Shown: positions 26,261 to 34,600 of the stretch, piece by piece | Layout: every line of letters starts with the position of its first letter | Numbering within the stretch: the stretch's first letter is position 1 | NCBI RefSeq assembly: GCF_900099775.1 | Contig: NZ_FMTM01000001.1 | Span: forward strand, 372,001-436,000 | Length of the DNA stretch: 64,000 nt | DNA from: Rhizobium mongolense subsp. loessense | GTDB taxonomy: Bacteria > Pseudomonadota > Alphaproteobacteria > Rhizobiales > Rhizobiaceae | Direction of reading: 5' to 3' | Made by a program: the position numbers and the translations under genes | Notes under the pieces: generated by a model | What the model was told of the DNA's origin: nothing | Database searches by the model: none | Seen by the model: only the letters and a program-made list of their open reading frames with translations

Positions 26261-26376
26261 TCAGGCGGCCGGCTTTCCGGCTCCCGACAGTATCTCTTGC
26301 GCCCACTGGTTGAGGCTCTTGCCGCAAGTTCTGCGGCCTTTGGCGCGCGTGCATGGATTTCGGGATCGACGCGGAA
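26261..26376 (-). pseudogene. remnant of a HicB-type antitoxin gene
   Basis: On the minus strand one frame reads LFRVDPEIHARAPKAAELA and the next frame GKSLNQWAQEILSGAGKPAA to a TGA at 26263-26261. Joined, they give the ribbon-helix-helix C-terminus of HicB antitoxins (P-E-x-HARAxxAAExxGKSLNQW). A single missing G in the run GCGGCAAG breaks the frame, an in-frame TGA lies just upstream, and the N-terminal half and hicA are absent. The stub lies between pfpI-like and cytochrome genes. Confidence 0.7.
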
Positions 26377-26393
26377 CAGTCATATTGCAATCA

Positions 26394-27308
26394 TCATCGG
26401 CTCGGCACCGCCTTCAAATACGCGGCGATCGCTTCGAGATCGCTTTTCGGCAGATGCGCGAGACTCCGCTGGACCTCGGCCATCGAGCCGCCGGCGGTGT
26501 CGAAATCGGGGGTGAAGCCGGTTTCGAGGTAGTTGGTGATATCGGCCTCGCTCCAGGAACTGATGTCCTTGGAGCCCGGGGTGATGTTCGGGATACGACC
26601 ACGGCCTTCCGGATTCGGAGCGCCTGCGAGCCACATATCCGGCTCGAAGCCGCCGAGCGCGTCACGCGGCGTATGGCATTCGCCGCAATGGCCGGGGCCT
26701 TCGACGAGATACCGGCCGCGCTTCAGCTTGTCGTCGGCGTTGGCGAGCACGATACGGGGCGCGTCGTTGAAATAGAGGAGCTTCCAGCCGCCAAGCGCGA
26801 GCCGGATATCATAGGGGAACGGCAATTGGTGCGGCGGCGCGACTTTGTCGCTTTTGGGCAACGTCTTGATGTAGCCGAAAAGATCGTTGACGTCCTTGTC
26901 GCTCATGCGCGTATAGGAGCCATAGGGGAAGGACGGATAGAGGTGCTGGCCTCCGGGGGCGATGCCGCGCTTCATGGCATTGCCGAATTCGGCAAGCGTC
27001 CAGGAGCCGATGCCCGCCTTCTCGTCCGGCGAGACATTCGGAACATGGAAAGTGCCGAAGGGACTCTTCAGCGCAAGACCGCCGGATAGCGTGAGCTTGG
27101 CATCGCCTTCGGAACCGGGAGCGGCATGACAGCCGACGCAGCCGCCCGCCCAGAACACCGTTTCGCCGTTCTTCACATCCGGCGCGCCGAGATTGGCCCA
27201 ATGACTTTCCGGCAGCGGATTCGGCGCGGTGACAAAATAGAAGGCCGCACCGCCGAGGGCGACAATGCCGACAAGACAGAGCACAAACCGGATGAACCTG
27301 CGGACCAT
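26394..27308 (-). CDS. membrane-anchored diheme cytochrome c
   Basis: The 304-residue protein has an N-terminal membrane anchor (about residues 8-26), then two c-type heme motifs: CVGCH at 57-61 and CGECH near 213. The intervening segments (DKDVNDLFGYIKTLP, LADDKLKRGRYLVEGPGHCG, LAHLPKSDLEAIAAYLK) are typical of the cytochrome subunit of membrane dehydrogenases or of a soluble electron carrier for a terminal oxidase. It probably shares a transcript with the cytochrome c' gene 99 bases upstream. No dehydrogenase subunit is adjacent, so its partner is unclear. Confidence 0.88.
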   Translation of the reverse strand: MVRRFIRFVLCLVGIVALGGAAFYFVTAPNPLPESHWANLGAPDVKNGETVFWAGGCVGCHAAPGSEGDAKLTLSGGLALKSPFGTFHVPNVSPDEKAGIGSWTLAEFGNAMKRGIAPGGQHLYPSFPYGSYTRMSDKDVNDLFGYIKTLPKSDKVAPPHQLPFPYDIRLALGGWKLLYFNDAPRIVLANADDKLKRGRYLVEGPGHCGECHTPRDALGGFEPDMWLAGAPNPEGRGRIPNITPGSKDISSWSEADITNYLETGFTPDFDTAGGSMAEVQRSLAHLPKSDLEAIAAYLKAVPSR

Positions 27309-27407
27309 GCCGCTCCCCTTTTCAGCGACTGCAACGGTCTAAGATAAACCGGTCCACACCTGCGGCAAGGCGGGCGCGGAGCGATTCGGATGGGGGACGA
27401 CTACCGC

Positions 27408-27854
27408 TTAATCCGTCTTTATGCGGTAATTCTCATGACAGCCGCCGCAATTGGCGCCGAGCGTTTTCAACGCGCCGCCGACACCGGCAGCGTCGGCCGG
27501 AAGCTGCGCGAGGATCTTCTCGGCGTCGCTGCTAAGCTTTGCGGCGCGCGCTTTGAAGTCATCCATGTTTTCCCAGATCTTCGGGCTCGCCGCCTTGTCG
27601 CCGGTTTCCGTGCCCGGCTTGAACTGGTCGGGGAAGACCTTGGCGGTTTCAGAGATCGTCGTCAGCGCTGCCTTCACCACCTCGGCATCATAGGGCTTTT
27701 CGCCCTTGGCGATTGCCGTCATGGCGCCGGCCGAGCCGCCGACCTTCTTCATCAGCGCTTCGCGCGCTTCATGCGTGCCCTCCTGCTGCGCGAAGACCGC
27801 TGTCACCCCCATGCCGGCAACGAGCACAGCCGCCGCAATTGTTTTGAATTTCAT
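27408..27854 (-). CDS. cytochrome c' / c556 family protein
   Basis: A 148-residue periplasmic four-helix cytochrome. It starts MKFKTIAAAVLVAGMG with an AVFAQ cleavage site, runs as helices with an EALMKKVGGSAGAM segment, and ends in CGGCHENYRI, the single C-terminal heme site of class II cytochromes. These bind NO or act as electron carriers. The ATG at 27854 has GAGGAG upstream. The ORF extends to 27950, but those residues lack the signal peptide. It lies upstream of the diheme cytochrome. Confidence 0.9.
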   Translation of the reverse strand: MKFKTIAAAVLVAGMGVTAVFAQQEGTHEAREALMKKVGGSAGAMTAIAKGEKPYDAEVVKAALTTISETAKVFPDQFKPGTETGDKAASPKIWENMDDFKARAAKLSSDAEKILAQLPADAAGVGGALKTLGANCGGCHENYRIKTD

Positions 27855-28001
27855 ATGTCCACTCCTCTTCGATACCGAGGCCTCTCCGAGCCCGGCGCCT
27901 GATATTCGCGGCCGCATGATGGCAAATTTATACCGGGCGCGAAGTAACAAGTGGGTGATATGACAAGGAATTCAAAATGGTAATCCACCCGCAATCCCAC
28001 T

Positions 28002-28112
28002 GTGCCAGTTCCAGCAGCGCCATTTCCATGGCGCGGGAGACTCGTTGGAGAAGGAGGGGTCATTCACGGCGCGTCGGCGCCGTGGCTGAATTTCCGTGAC
28101 AGGCACAGCAAT
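28002..28112. repeat. RIME-like mosaic intergenic repeat, copy 5
   Basis: Ordered words CAGTTCCAGCAGCGCCATTTCCATGGCGC, then TCACGGCGCGTCGGCGCCGTG (a near-perfect palindrome) and GCTGAATTTCCGTGACAGGCAC. It occupies the gap between the cytochrome and LysE genes. Confidence 0.6.
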
Positions 28113-28150
28113 AAGACGCGCTCGGTCAAGTCTCGCTACCTATCTGCCCC

Positions 28151-28792
28151 TCACACTGCCACCGCCTTCCAGCCATGCCAGGCAGTCAGCAGCGAGACGG
28201 CGATCAGCAGTGCTCCGGCGGCGCGGCCGACGATGATGGTGGCGCCGGGATTGGAGATCAGCAGCGTTCGGCTTCGCGAGGCGGTGAGCGCCACTGCGCC
28301 ATAGATCGCGAATTGGGTCGCGAGCGTCATGGCGCCCATGATAAGGCCCTGCAGCCAGATCGGCCCGTAGACGGGTTTGAGGAACTGCGGATAAACAGCG
28401 AGCATGAAGAGGTAGGCCTTCGGATTGATGAGGCAGGTGATCGCGCCCTGCCGGAAGGCGCGCCAGCCGGAGCGAAGGGTCCCCTCGCCGACCGTATCCA
28501 CCGTAATCGAGCTGCGGATCAGCGTGAAGCCGATCCAGATCATGTAGGCAGCGCCCAGGAAAAGCAGCGGGTTGAAGAGCGAAGGCAGCAGGCTCGCGAG
28601 GATGCCAACGCCGATTGCGCCGTAGAGAGAATGCACCGCGCCACCCGCCATGATTCCTGCCGTTGCCGCCATACCGCGGCTCCTGCCGCCGGTCAGAGAA
28701 TTGGCGAGCACGAAGAGCATGTCCATGCCCGGCACGATGATGATGCCGAAGAGAAGGGTGAAGTAGAGCCAGAGGTTTTCCGTGTAAGTCAT
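28151..28792 (-). CDS. LysE family amino acid exporter
   Basis: A 213-residue membrane protein with six hydrophobic helices and the LysE/RhtB signature: IIIVPGMDMLFVLANSLTGGRSRGMAATAGIMAGG near residue 18-52 and the conserved INPKAYLFMLAVYPQF near 138-153. It exports an amino acid or a related compound. The start at 28792 (MTYTEN) is preferred over the upstream ATG at 29029, which would overlap the divergent WYL gene. The divergent WYL regulator is the likely controller. Confidence 0.88.
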   Translation of the reverse strand: MTYTENLWLYFTLLFGIIIVPGMDMLFVLANSLTGGRSRGMAATAGIMAGGAVHSLYGAIGVGILASLLPSLFNPLLFLGAAYMIWIGFTLIRSSITVDTVGEGTLRSGWRAFRQGAITCLINPKAYLFMLAVYPQFLKPVYGPIWLQGLIMGAMTLATQFAIYGAVALTASRSRTLLISNPGATIIVGRAAGALLIAVSLLTAWHGWKAVAV

Positions 28793-28878
28793 GTCAGTTG
28801 TCTGCCTTCGAGCCGGTAGCCATGTTGGCGGACCGCCTTTGATTTCAATTCGATAGGAGGTGCTATACCAAAGCCCAA

Positions 28879-28896
28879 CTGACAGTGTATTGTCAG
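28879..28896. promoter_or_regulatory. palindromic operator between lysE-like and WYL genes
   Basis: CTGACA and TGTCAG flank six bases (GTGTAT). It lies 24 bases upstream of the WYL start codon and 87 bases upstream of the LysE start, in the shared divergent region. It is likely bound by the WYL/YafY regulator at 28920. Confidence 0.6.
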
Positions 28897-28919
28897 GAGC
28901 CTTGGAGGAGACCGGTAAA

Positions 28920-29615
28920 ATGCGCAAGGCGTCACGCCTTTTCGAGATCATCCAGATCGTGCGGTTGGCAAAGAAACCGGTGACGGCGCAGGCGATGGCG
29001 GACGCGCTGGAAGTGACGGTGCGCTCCATTTATCGCGATATCGCCGCACTACAGGCGATGCACGTGCCGATCGAGGGCGGTCGCGGCATCGGTTATATCA
29101 TGCGCCCCGGCTTCGACCTGCCGCCGCTGATGTTTTCTATCGAGGAGTTGGAGGCGATCGTGTTGTCGCTTGCACTCTTGGAGCGCACCGGCGACGCGGA
29201 GCTGAAGCAGGCGGCAAAGCGGGTGAACCAGAAGATCGCAGGCGCAGTGCCGGTACCGCTGCGCCAGGCGATGGAGAACAAGGCGCTCTTTGCCTGGGGC
29301 ACCATCGCGCAGCCGCCTGCGGGCTTCGATCTCGGCATGGTGCGCCGGGCGATCCGCGACGAGCAGAAGCTGGCGCTTAACTACCGCGACGAACTGGGAC
29401 GCGCCACCGAGCGCACCATCCGCCCGATCGCGCTGATCTACTATTCACACTACGCCAATATCGTCGGCTGGTGCGAACTGCGCCGGGCCATCCGTAATTT
29501 CCGCAGCGACCGCGTCGAACATTGCGAAGCGGCCGGCGCCTTCTTCCGGGGCGAAGGCGACGGGTTGCGCGAAGAATGGATGACCAGCTGGGCGGAAAGA
29601 CCGCTTGCCGTCTGA
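28920..29615 (+). CDS. HTH-WYL (YafY-type) transcriptional regulator
   Basis: A 231-residue regulator. The N-terminal winged helix is RKASRLFEIIQIVRLAKKPVTAQAMADALEVTVRSIYRDIAALQAM (about residues 2-47). A WYL-type domain follows from about 138, opening with the VRRAIRDEQKLALNYRDELGRATERTIRPIAL ligand-binding strand. The C-terminal extension is short. These bind ligands through the WYL domain and mostly control the adjacent divergent operon, here lysE-like. The ATG at 28920 has GGAGGAGA with correct spacing. Confidence 0.9.
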   Translation: MRKASRLFEIIQIVRLAKKPVTAQAMADALEVTVRSIYRDIAALQAMHVPIEGGRGIGYIMRPGFDLPPLMFSIEELEAIVLSLALLERTGDAELKQAAKRVNQKIAGAVPVPLRQAMENKALFAWGTIAQPPAGFDLGMVRRAIRDEQKLALNYRDELGRATERTIRPIALIYYSHYANIVGWCELRRAIRNFRSDRVEHCEAAGAFFRGEGDGLREEWMTSWAERPLAV

Positions 29616-29656
29616 TCCAAACGCTGAAACATGGCAAGGCTCTGCCCTGCGATGTG

Positions 29657-30148
29657 TCAGGCTGCGACGCCGGCAACGAGCAGGATCAGGCTGACCAGGC
29701 CGAAGACGGCGCGCAGAAGATGGGAGCGCTCCCAGCGGTCGCGCAGGACGGTCCAGTCCGGCGCTTCGGCCTCCGCATGGGATCTGAAGCTGAAAAAGCG
29801 TTTCCTGGCTCCTTCCGGCTGATTTTCCTTAAGCCAGAAATTGTTTACCGGATGCGTCACCATCCAATAGATCGCATGCATGGCGAGCAGTGCCACGAAA
29901 GCGCCGGCGGTCAGCCAGTAGGTGCCGCTGAAGGGCGGCGTCAGCACGATCAGCGCCAGGATCATGATCAGGCCGAGCGGCTCGGCGACACCGCCGAAGG
30001 TAAAGCCGGGATAGTAGATGGGCTGCACGGCAAGGTAGTTCTCCTTCGACAGCCGCATCTTGCCCGGCAGCTCGAGCGCATGGGCAAGGGCCGATGCCAT
30101 AGCGACGGCGACGACGAGAACAGTCAGTATTTCAAGAGCCTGGAACAT
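29657..30148 (-). CDS. DUF1772 membrane protein
   Basis: A 163-residue integral membrane protein with four transmembrane helices and the family motifs HALELPGKMRL (near 23), THPVNNFWL (near 97) and a tryptophan-rich WERSHLLRAVFGL. DUF1772 is related to anthrone oxygenase, but no oxidase function can be claimed from sequence. It stands between the WYL gene (convergent) and a phosphoesterase gene on the same strand. Confidence 0.85.
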   Translation of the reverse strand: MFQALEILTVLVVAVAMASALAHALELPGKMRLSKENYLAVQPIYYPGFTFGGVAEPLGLIMILALIVLTPPFSGTYWLTAGAFVALLAMHAIYWMVTHPVNNFWLKENQPEGARKRFFSFRSHAEAEAPDWTVLRDRWERSHLLRAVFGLVSLILLVAGVAA

Positions 30149-30230
30149 CGGTATGGCCTCCTGAAGGGTCTCATGCCTAACTTTTCAGAAGAGGCATCGG
30201 TTTCCATCGGGCGGATAACCGTTGCCGGCA

Positions 30231-31076
30231 CTACAGCAGCAGCGTGCGGCTTTCCTCGCGGCCGAAACCGCGGATTTCGAGGCGGTCTTCGAAGACCTCG
30301 ATGATGGCGAAGGTGTTTTCCGTTTCGGTGTCGACCATGCCCTTGAAATTGACGAAGTGGCAGCCGCCGGTCTTGCCGTAGTTGCCAACGTGGTTGTGGC
30401 CGCAGAAATAGGCAACGGCGCTGTCATGGCCGGAGATGAGATCGATAATGCGTTCGCGGTCCCACATGTCGTGCTCGTTCGGCGGATAGACCGGATAGTG
30501 GTTCATCACGATTACGCGCTCGCGGGCGGCTTCTGCCGCATCCAGTTCGGCCGCAAGCCATGCGAACTGCTCGTCGCTCAGTGATGCATTCCAGCGATGG
30601 GCGTTGATTGCGCCCGTCGCCGCCAGCGCCGCCAGACGCTCGGCCGCAAGTTCGCGGTATGGATGTCCGTCCGGCGGAGCGGACGTGCTGACTTCGTTGC
30701 CGTTCAAAACGACGAAACGCCAGCCATGGCACGAGAAGGCGTAATAGGGCGACGGCAGACCGACGCGTGCGGAAACAGAGGCAAGATGCTCCGCAGGGAC
30801 CGCGAAATCGTGATTGCCAAGCAGGAAGAGGTTCTCGTGGCGGAGCTTTTCGTAGACCGGCAGGATATCGTCGAAGCTCTCCCAAATCCCGTCGATGAGA
30901 TCGCCGAGCGTCATCACGAAGCTCAGCTCCTCGCCGTTGAAAACCTCGATCGCTTCGGCGAGCTTCGCGAGGCTGTTGGCATAATAGCGGTCCATCGCGG
31001 CATTCGGCGCGATCGCTGCATATTGCGGGTCGGCAATGATGCCGAAGCGGAAAAGGAGAGTGTCCGAGGAAGGCAT
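30231..31076 (-). CDS. calcineurin-like metallophosphoesterase, ADPRibase-Mn type
   Basis: The 281-residue protein has the full metallophosphoesterase motif set: IADPQYA near residue 12 (the Gln form seen in ADP-ribose/CDP-alcohol diphosphatases), GDLIDG near 56, GNHD near 80, NHYPVYPP near 185 and GHNHVGNYG near 220. Mn-dependent ADP-ribose or CDP-alcohol hydrolysis is the family expectation. There is no signal peptide from the ATG at 31076, which has GGAAGG upstream. The longer ORF to 31163 has no similarity. Confidence 0.85.
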   Translation of the reverse strand: MPSSDTLLFRFGIIADPQYAAIAPNAAMDRYYANSLAKLAEAIEVFNGEELSFVMTLGDLIDGIWESFDDILPVYEKLRHENLFLLGNHDFAVPAEHLASVSARVGLPSPYYAFSCHGWRFVVLNGNEVSTSAPPDGHPYRELAAERLAALAATGAINAHRWNASLSDEQFAWLAAELDAAEAARERVIVMNHYPVYPPNEHDMWDRERIIDLISGHDSAVAYFCGHNHVGNYGKTGGCHFVNFKGMVDTETENTFAIIEVFEDRLEIRGFGREESRTLLL

Positions 31077-31126
31077 GGCGGTTGCTTTAAGAGCATCGGA
31101 TAACAGGGCCGGAGCGAAAACGAAAA

Positions 31127-31152
31127 CACCCGGCGTTTGAAGGCGCCGGGTG
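31127..31152 (-). terminator. sodB terminator
   Basis: On the minus strand, downstream of the sodB stop, CACCCGGCG and CGCCGGGTG form a 9-bp stem with an 8-base loop, followed by a T-rich run (TTTTCGTTTT). This is a good intrinsic terminator for sodB. Confidence 0.85.
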
Positions 31153-31176
31153 CTGGATTTCAACGCGATAGACCGC

Positions 31177-31779
31177 TTACTTGGTGGCGGCTTCGTAACG
31201 CTCCAGGACGTAGTCCCAGTTGATCAGGCTGTCGATGAAGGCTTCGAGGTACTTCGGGCGGGCGTTGCGGTAGTCAATGTAGTAGGAATGCTCCCAGACA
31301 TCGACGCCGAGGATCGGGGTGGCGCCGTGCACGAGCGGGTTTTCACCGTTCGGGGTCTTGGAGATTTCGAGCTTGCCGTTCTTGACGGAAACCCAGGCCC
31401 AGCCCGAGCCGAACTGCGTTGCGCCGGCATTGGCGAAATCGGCCTTGAACTTGTCATAGCCGCCTAGGTCGGAGTTGAAGGCCGCCTCCAGTTTGCCCGG
31501 CAGCTTGTTGCCGCCGCCGCCCTTCTTCATCCACTTCCAGAAATGGACGTGGTTGTAGTGCTGGGCCGCGTTGTTGAACAGGCCGGCATTGGTGCCGAAG
31601 GACTTCTTTACGACCTCTTCGAGCGAGAGATCGGCCAGGCCTGCTTCAGCCGCCAGCTTGTTGCCGTTGTCGACGTAAGCCTTGTGGTGCTTGTCGTGGT
31701 GGAACTCCAGCGTCTCCTTCGACATGAAAGGTGCGAGAGCTTCGTAGTCGTACGGGAGTGCGGGCAATTCGAAAGCCAT
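31177..31779 (-). CDS. sodB: Fe/Mn superoxide dismutase
   Basis: Converts superoxide to peroxide and oxygen. The 200-residue sequence matches the family: FELPALPYDYEALAPFMSKETLEFHHDKHHKAYV at the N-terminus with metal ligand His27 (HHDKHH), NNAAQHYNHVHFWKWM with His near 80, and DVWEHSYYIDYRNARPKYLEAF with the Asp and His ligands near 160-164. Metal selectivity (Fe or Mn) cannot be told. It has a perfect intrinsic terminator downstream. It is monocistronic. Confidence 0.96.
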   Translation of the reverse strand: MAFELPALPYDYEALAPFMSKETLEFHHDKHHKAYVDNGNKLAAEAGLADLSLEEVVKKSFGTNAGLFNNAAQHYNHVHFWKWMKKGGGGNKLPGKLEAAFNSDLGGYDKFKADFANAGATQFGSGWAWVSVKNGKLEISKTPNGENPLVHGATPILGVDVWEHSYYIDYRNARPKYLEAFIDSLINWDYVLERYEAATK

Positions 31780-31990
31780 TGTAGATCTCCTCTTGGCAAT
31801 AGATTGCGGGATCGGCAGGTGAGGCGGAACATAGGAGCGGAAACGTAGGGAGGCAACGGTGGAAACATCAAAAAACGGCCGCCTCCGAGGAAAATTTGCC
31901 TCGCCCGCAGGCCTGGCCTCGGTGACAAAAATCGCCCATCATCGGCATATAACCGCGCTTCCGGCAAACACCACGCCCAAGGGAACCAAG

Positions 31991-32320
31991 ATGCAGAGGA
32001 ATAATATCCGCCTTTCCGCAACGATCCTCCTTTTTATGACGGCAGGACGTGCACTCGCCTCCTCCGACGAGGCATGGAAGGAATTTGCCGCGGACGTGGA
32101 GGCCAAGTGCAGGCAAGCGGCGGCCGCATCCATCGCGGATGCAAGGGCGGTCGTCGATCCGATCGGCAGCGCGCATTATGGGCTGGCGCTGGTAACCGGC
32201 AGGCCGAAAGGCGCCAACGGCTTCGTCACCCATATCTGTGTCTACGATAAGCAATCGAAAGGCGCGGAAATCGGCAGCGAACTGGACACGCAGACGCTCA
32301 ACCTGCTGCCGGAAGAGTAA
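31991..32320 (+). CDS. secreted protein of unknown function
   Basis: A 109-residue protein beginning MQRNNIRLSATILLFMTAGR with an ALASS cleavage region near residue 24, so it is probably periplasmic. Two cysteines in the mature part (EAKCRQAAA and THICVYDK) could pair. The core (VDPIGSAHYGLALVTGRPKGANGFVTHIC) repeats in other rhizobial hypotheticals, but no domain was recognised. The start at 31991 is chosen because the upstream 44 codons of the same frame lack a signal peptide. Confidence 0.7.
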   Translation: MQRNNIRLSATILLFMTAGRALASSDEAWKEFAADVEAKCRQAAAASIADARAVVDPIGSAHYGLALVTGRPKGANGFVTHICVYDKQSKGAEIGSELDTQTLNLLPEE

Positions 32321-32437
32321 GGTCCGGCGCCTGCCCTGGCATACCTCCTGCGGCGTAAGCGATCCGCTGCTTTTGCGGGCCTTGTTTTCGCCGGGATTTT
32401 AATGGTTTCTTAAGAGGATACCACTGGGAGGAAACCC

Positions 32438-33739
32438 ATGGCGCTCGGCACATCCCATCGCCTGCAGGACGGCATCGACGCCGTCGAAACAATGACGCGT
32501 TTCGCGCTCGCCGTTCTGGCGCTCGCGTCGGGCGTCTACACCTATCTCGGCGTGCGCAGCATCCTCGACGGTTCGGCAACGGCCGTGTTCTTCGCCGCCC
32601 TCATCTATTCCAGCGCGGTCTCGGTGGCTATCTATGCCTTCTGGACCTATATGGCGCGCTTCTATCCGCATGTGACCGGTGCGGCAGGACGCGGCGCGAT
32701 GCTCGGCGTCATGGCGCTCGGCTGCGCGATGATCATCGCCATGTCGAGCTGGCTGAATGCAGCGGCCCTTGCAGGATCGGCCGCACTCGAACAGCATCTT
32801 GCCGAGACGCTCGAGGATTACACCGCCGACCTCGACAAGGCGCATCAGAACGCGCTTGCGGCCCAGAGCCTGCTGCCGGACATCCAGCGCACGCAGGAAC
32901 GCTTCGAGCGGCTGGCCGACCAGGAGCGGGAAACTGGCGCTCTGACGGGCACGACCGGCGCAGGCAGCGTCGTGCAGCTTCTCTCGCAGATGGCCTCGCA
33001 GCTGACGGAGCTCGAAAACGGCATCAATGCCTCGCGCGAACTCGTCACCTCGCTCTTCGACGAGGGCCGCAAGCACCTGGAAACGATGCGTACGCTGGTA
33101 TCGGCCCCCGGCGCGATCGATCCGCGCGCCGACCAATTCGCCGCCGAAGTCGTCGGGCTTTCCGGCGTCATCACCTCGCTGGAGCAGACCTCCATCGCCC
33201 CTTCGGTGAAGCGTGCGGCGGAAGACCTTTCGCTCGGCTTCATCGCCCCCGTCGCCGACGGCCGCGAGGCTGATCTCGCCAACCGCCAGGATCAGGTTAT
33301 GGAGACGATCCGTTCCTCGGTTGCGGCGCAATCCAAAGTGCTGTCGCAGGCAGCCGACCAGATCCTTTCGCGCGAACCGGTCGCCGAGCGGCGGTTCGTG
33401 CCCCTCTCCTCTGCCGAAGCGGTGTTGCGCTATGCTTCCGACTTCATCCCAAGCTGGGCCGGCGCAATTTCGATCGATATCCTACCCGCGGTGCTGGTCT
33501 TCATACTGTCGATCGTCCATTCGACGCTGCGGCGCCAGGACCAGCGCCTGCCGTTTGCTGAGCGGATCACCGCGGCGGAGCTTCTGCAGGCGCTGGAGGT
33601 TCAGCGGGCCGTCCAGCAGCGCGGCGTCGATCTCGAAACCGCACTCACTCAGGCAGAGAAAACGGAAACGCTGGACCAATCGAACATTGCGAGCTTCGAT
33701 CTTTCCGGCAAGGGACCGAGGAAGGGACCGCCTGCATGA
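32438..33739 (+). CDS. membrane protein with periplasmic helical coiled coil
   Basis: A 433-residue protein with transmembrane helices near 20-37, 47-70 and 87-110 and a fourth near 345-365. Between 110 and 330 there is a long helical, charged stretch (ETLEDYTADLDKAHQNALAAQSLL, QLLSQMASQLTELENGINASREL) typical of a coiled coil. It is preceded by an excellent GGAGGAAACCC site and overlaps the next gene by four bases (ATGA), so the two are translationally coupled. No domain was recognised. The layout resembles a methyl-accepting or scaffold protein without a signalling domain. Confidence 0.72.
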   Translation: MALGTSHRLQDGIDAVETMTRFALAVLALASGVYTYLGVRSILDGSATAVFFAALIYSSAVSVAIYAFWTYMARFYPHVTGAAGRGAMLGVMALGCAMIIAMSSWLNAAALAGSAALEQHLAETLEDYTADLDKAHQNALAAQSLLPDIQRTQERFERLADQERETGALTGTTGAGSVVQLLSQMASQLTELENGINASRELVTSLFDEGRKHLETMRTLVSAPGAIDPRADQFAAEVVGLSGVITSLEQTSIAPSVKRAAEDLSLGFIAPVADGREADLANRQDQVMETIRSSVAAQSKVLSQAADQILSREPVAERRFVPLSSAEAVLRYASDFIPSWAGAISIDILPAVLVFILSIVHSTLRRQDQRLPFAERITAAELLQALEVQRAVQQRGVDLETALTQAEKTETLDQSNIASFDLSGKGPRKGPPA

Positions 33740-34539
33740 TGCTGGAAACGGCAGGGCAACGGCTGAAGGATTACATGCTTTCCACAAATGACGGCACGCT
33801 GATACGGCACGCCTTCCACGCCCTGCTTGCCGCAGCGATCTTGCTTGCGGTCATCGACTGGCGCGAGATCAGCGCCGCCAATGCCGAGCTGCCAGGCTTC
33901 GATCCGGCACAGCCGGAGACCATGCCGGTGCTGCCGCCGGCGCTGACGGAGGGTGGACCGCAGGCGCCACCTTCCGAGATCACGACCAGCATCGAGCTGC
34001 TCAAGCAGCCGATCCGTTTCGAGCTACAGCCGGGCGGTGTTCTTCTGGCGCAGGGGGCAATCGAGCTCGGCGCTGGCGCCCGCTTCGAACAGGAGATTGC
34101 CGCGCGCGGCGAATATGTGAAGACCGTTTCTTTGGATTCGCCGGGCGGCGCCGTCGGCGATGCGCTTGCGATGTCGAAGCTCATTCGCGAACGGAAGATC
34201 GGCACCAAGGTGGCAAGGGGCGCGCTCTGCGCCTCCTCCTGCCCGATCATCATGGCCGGCGGTGTGACCCGCGAGGCCGAGGACGGCGCCGTCATCGGCG
34301 TGCATCAGGTCTTCAACGGCTCGAAGGAGAAGCTTTCGCCGGAGCGCGCCATGTCGGAGGCGCAGCGCACGACCGCCGTCGTCACCCGCCATCTCGGCGA
34401 CATGGGTATCAAGCCCGGCCTCTGGCTGCATGCGATGGAGACGCCACCCGAACGGCTCTACTATCTGACGCCGGAGGAAATCAAGAAATTCGCACTAGCG
34501 ACGACGCCGGAGAAGGTGGCAGCCCGGAAAGCAAAATAA
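33736..34539 (+). CDS. periplasmic ClpP/crotonase-fold protein (COG3904-like)
   Basis: A 267-residue protein with a hydrophobic segment near residues 26-40 (membrane anchor or signal). The folded part starts about residue 90 with the ClpP/SppA-like core: VKTVSLDSPGGAVGDALAMSKLIRE (oxyanion-type SPGG near 135-139) and GALCASSCPIIMAGG (Ser near 160, nucleophile position). It lacks an obvious histidine triad partner except the conserved VIGVHQVF near 180. Predicted periplasmic peptidase or a catalytically altered relative. It is coupled to the preceding membrane coiled-coil gene by an ATGA overlap. Confidence 0.78.
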   Translation: MMLETAGQRLKDYMLSTNDGTLIRHAFHALLAAAILLAVIDWREISAANAELPGFDPAQPETMPVLPPALTEGGPQAPPSEITTSIELLKQPIRFELQPGGVLLAQGAIELGAGARFEQEIAARGEYVKTVSLDSPGGAVGDALAMSKLIRERKIGTKVARGALCASSCPIIMAGGVTREAEDGAVIGVHQVFNGSKEKLSPERAMSEAQRTTAVVTRHLGDMGIKPGLWLHAMETPPERLYYLTPEEIKKFALATTPEKVAARKAK

Positions 34540-34566
34540 AGCCGGGGCGACATTTCGTCCCGGCTT
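34539..34566 (+). terminator. terminator of the coiled-coil/ClpP-fold operon
   Basis: AAGCCGGG (34539-34546) pairs with CCCGGCTT (34559-34566) around a 12-base loop. It begins within the stop codon of the periplasmic gene and is followed by a C/T-rich run. A stem of eight GC-rich pairs makes it a plausible terminator. Confidence 0.72.
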
Positions 34567-34600
34567 CGTCAGTCTCAGCCTTTACCGATCGCTGCGCCGC

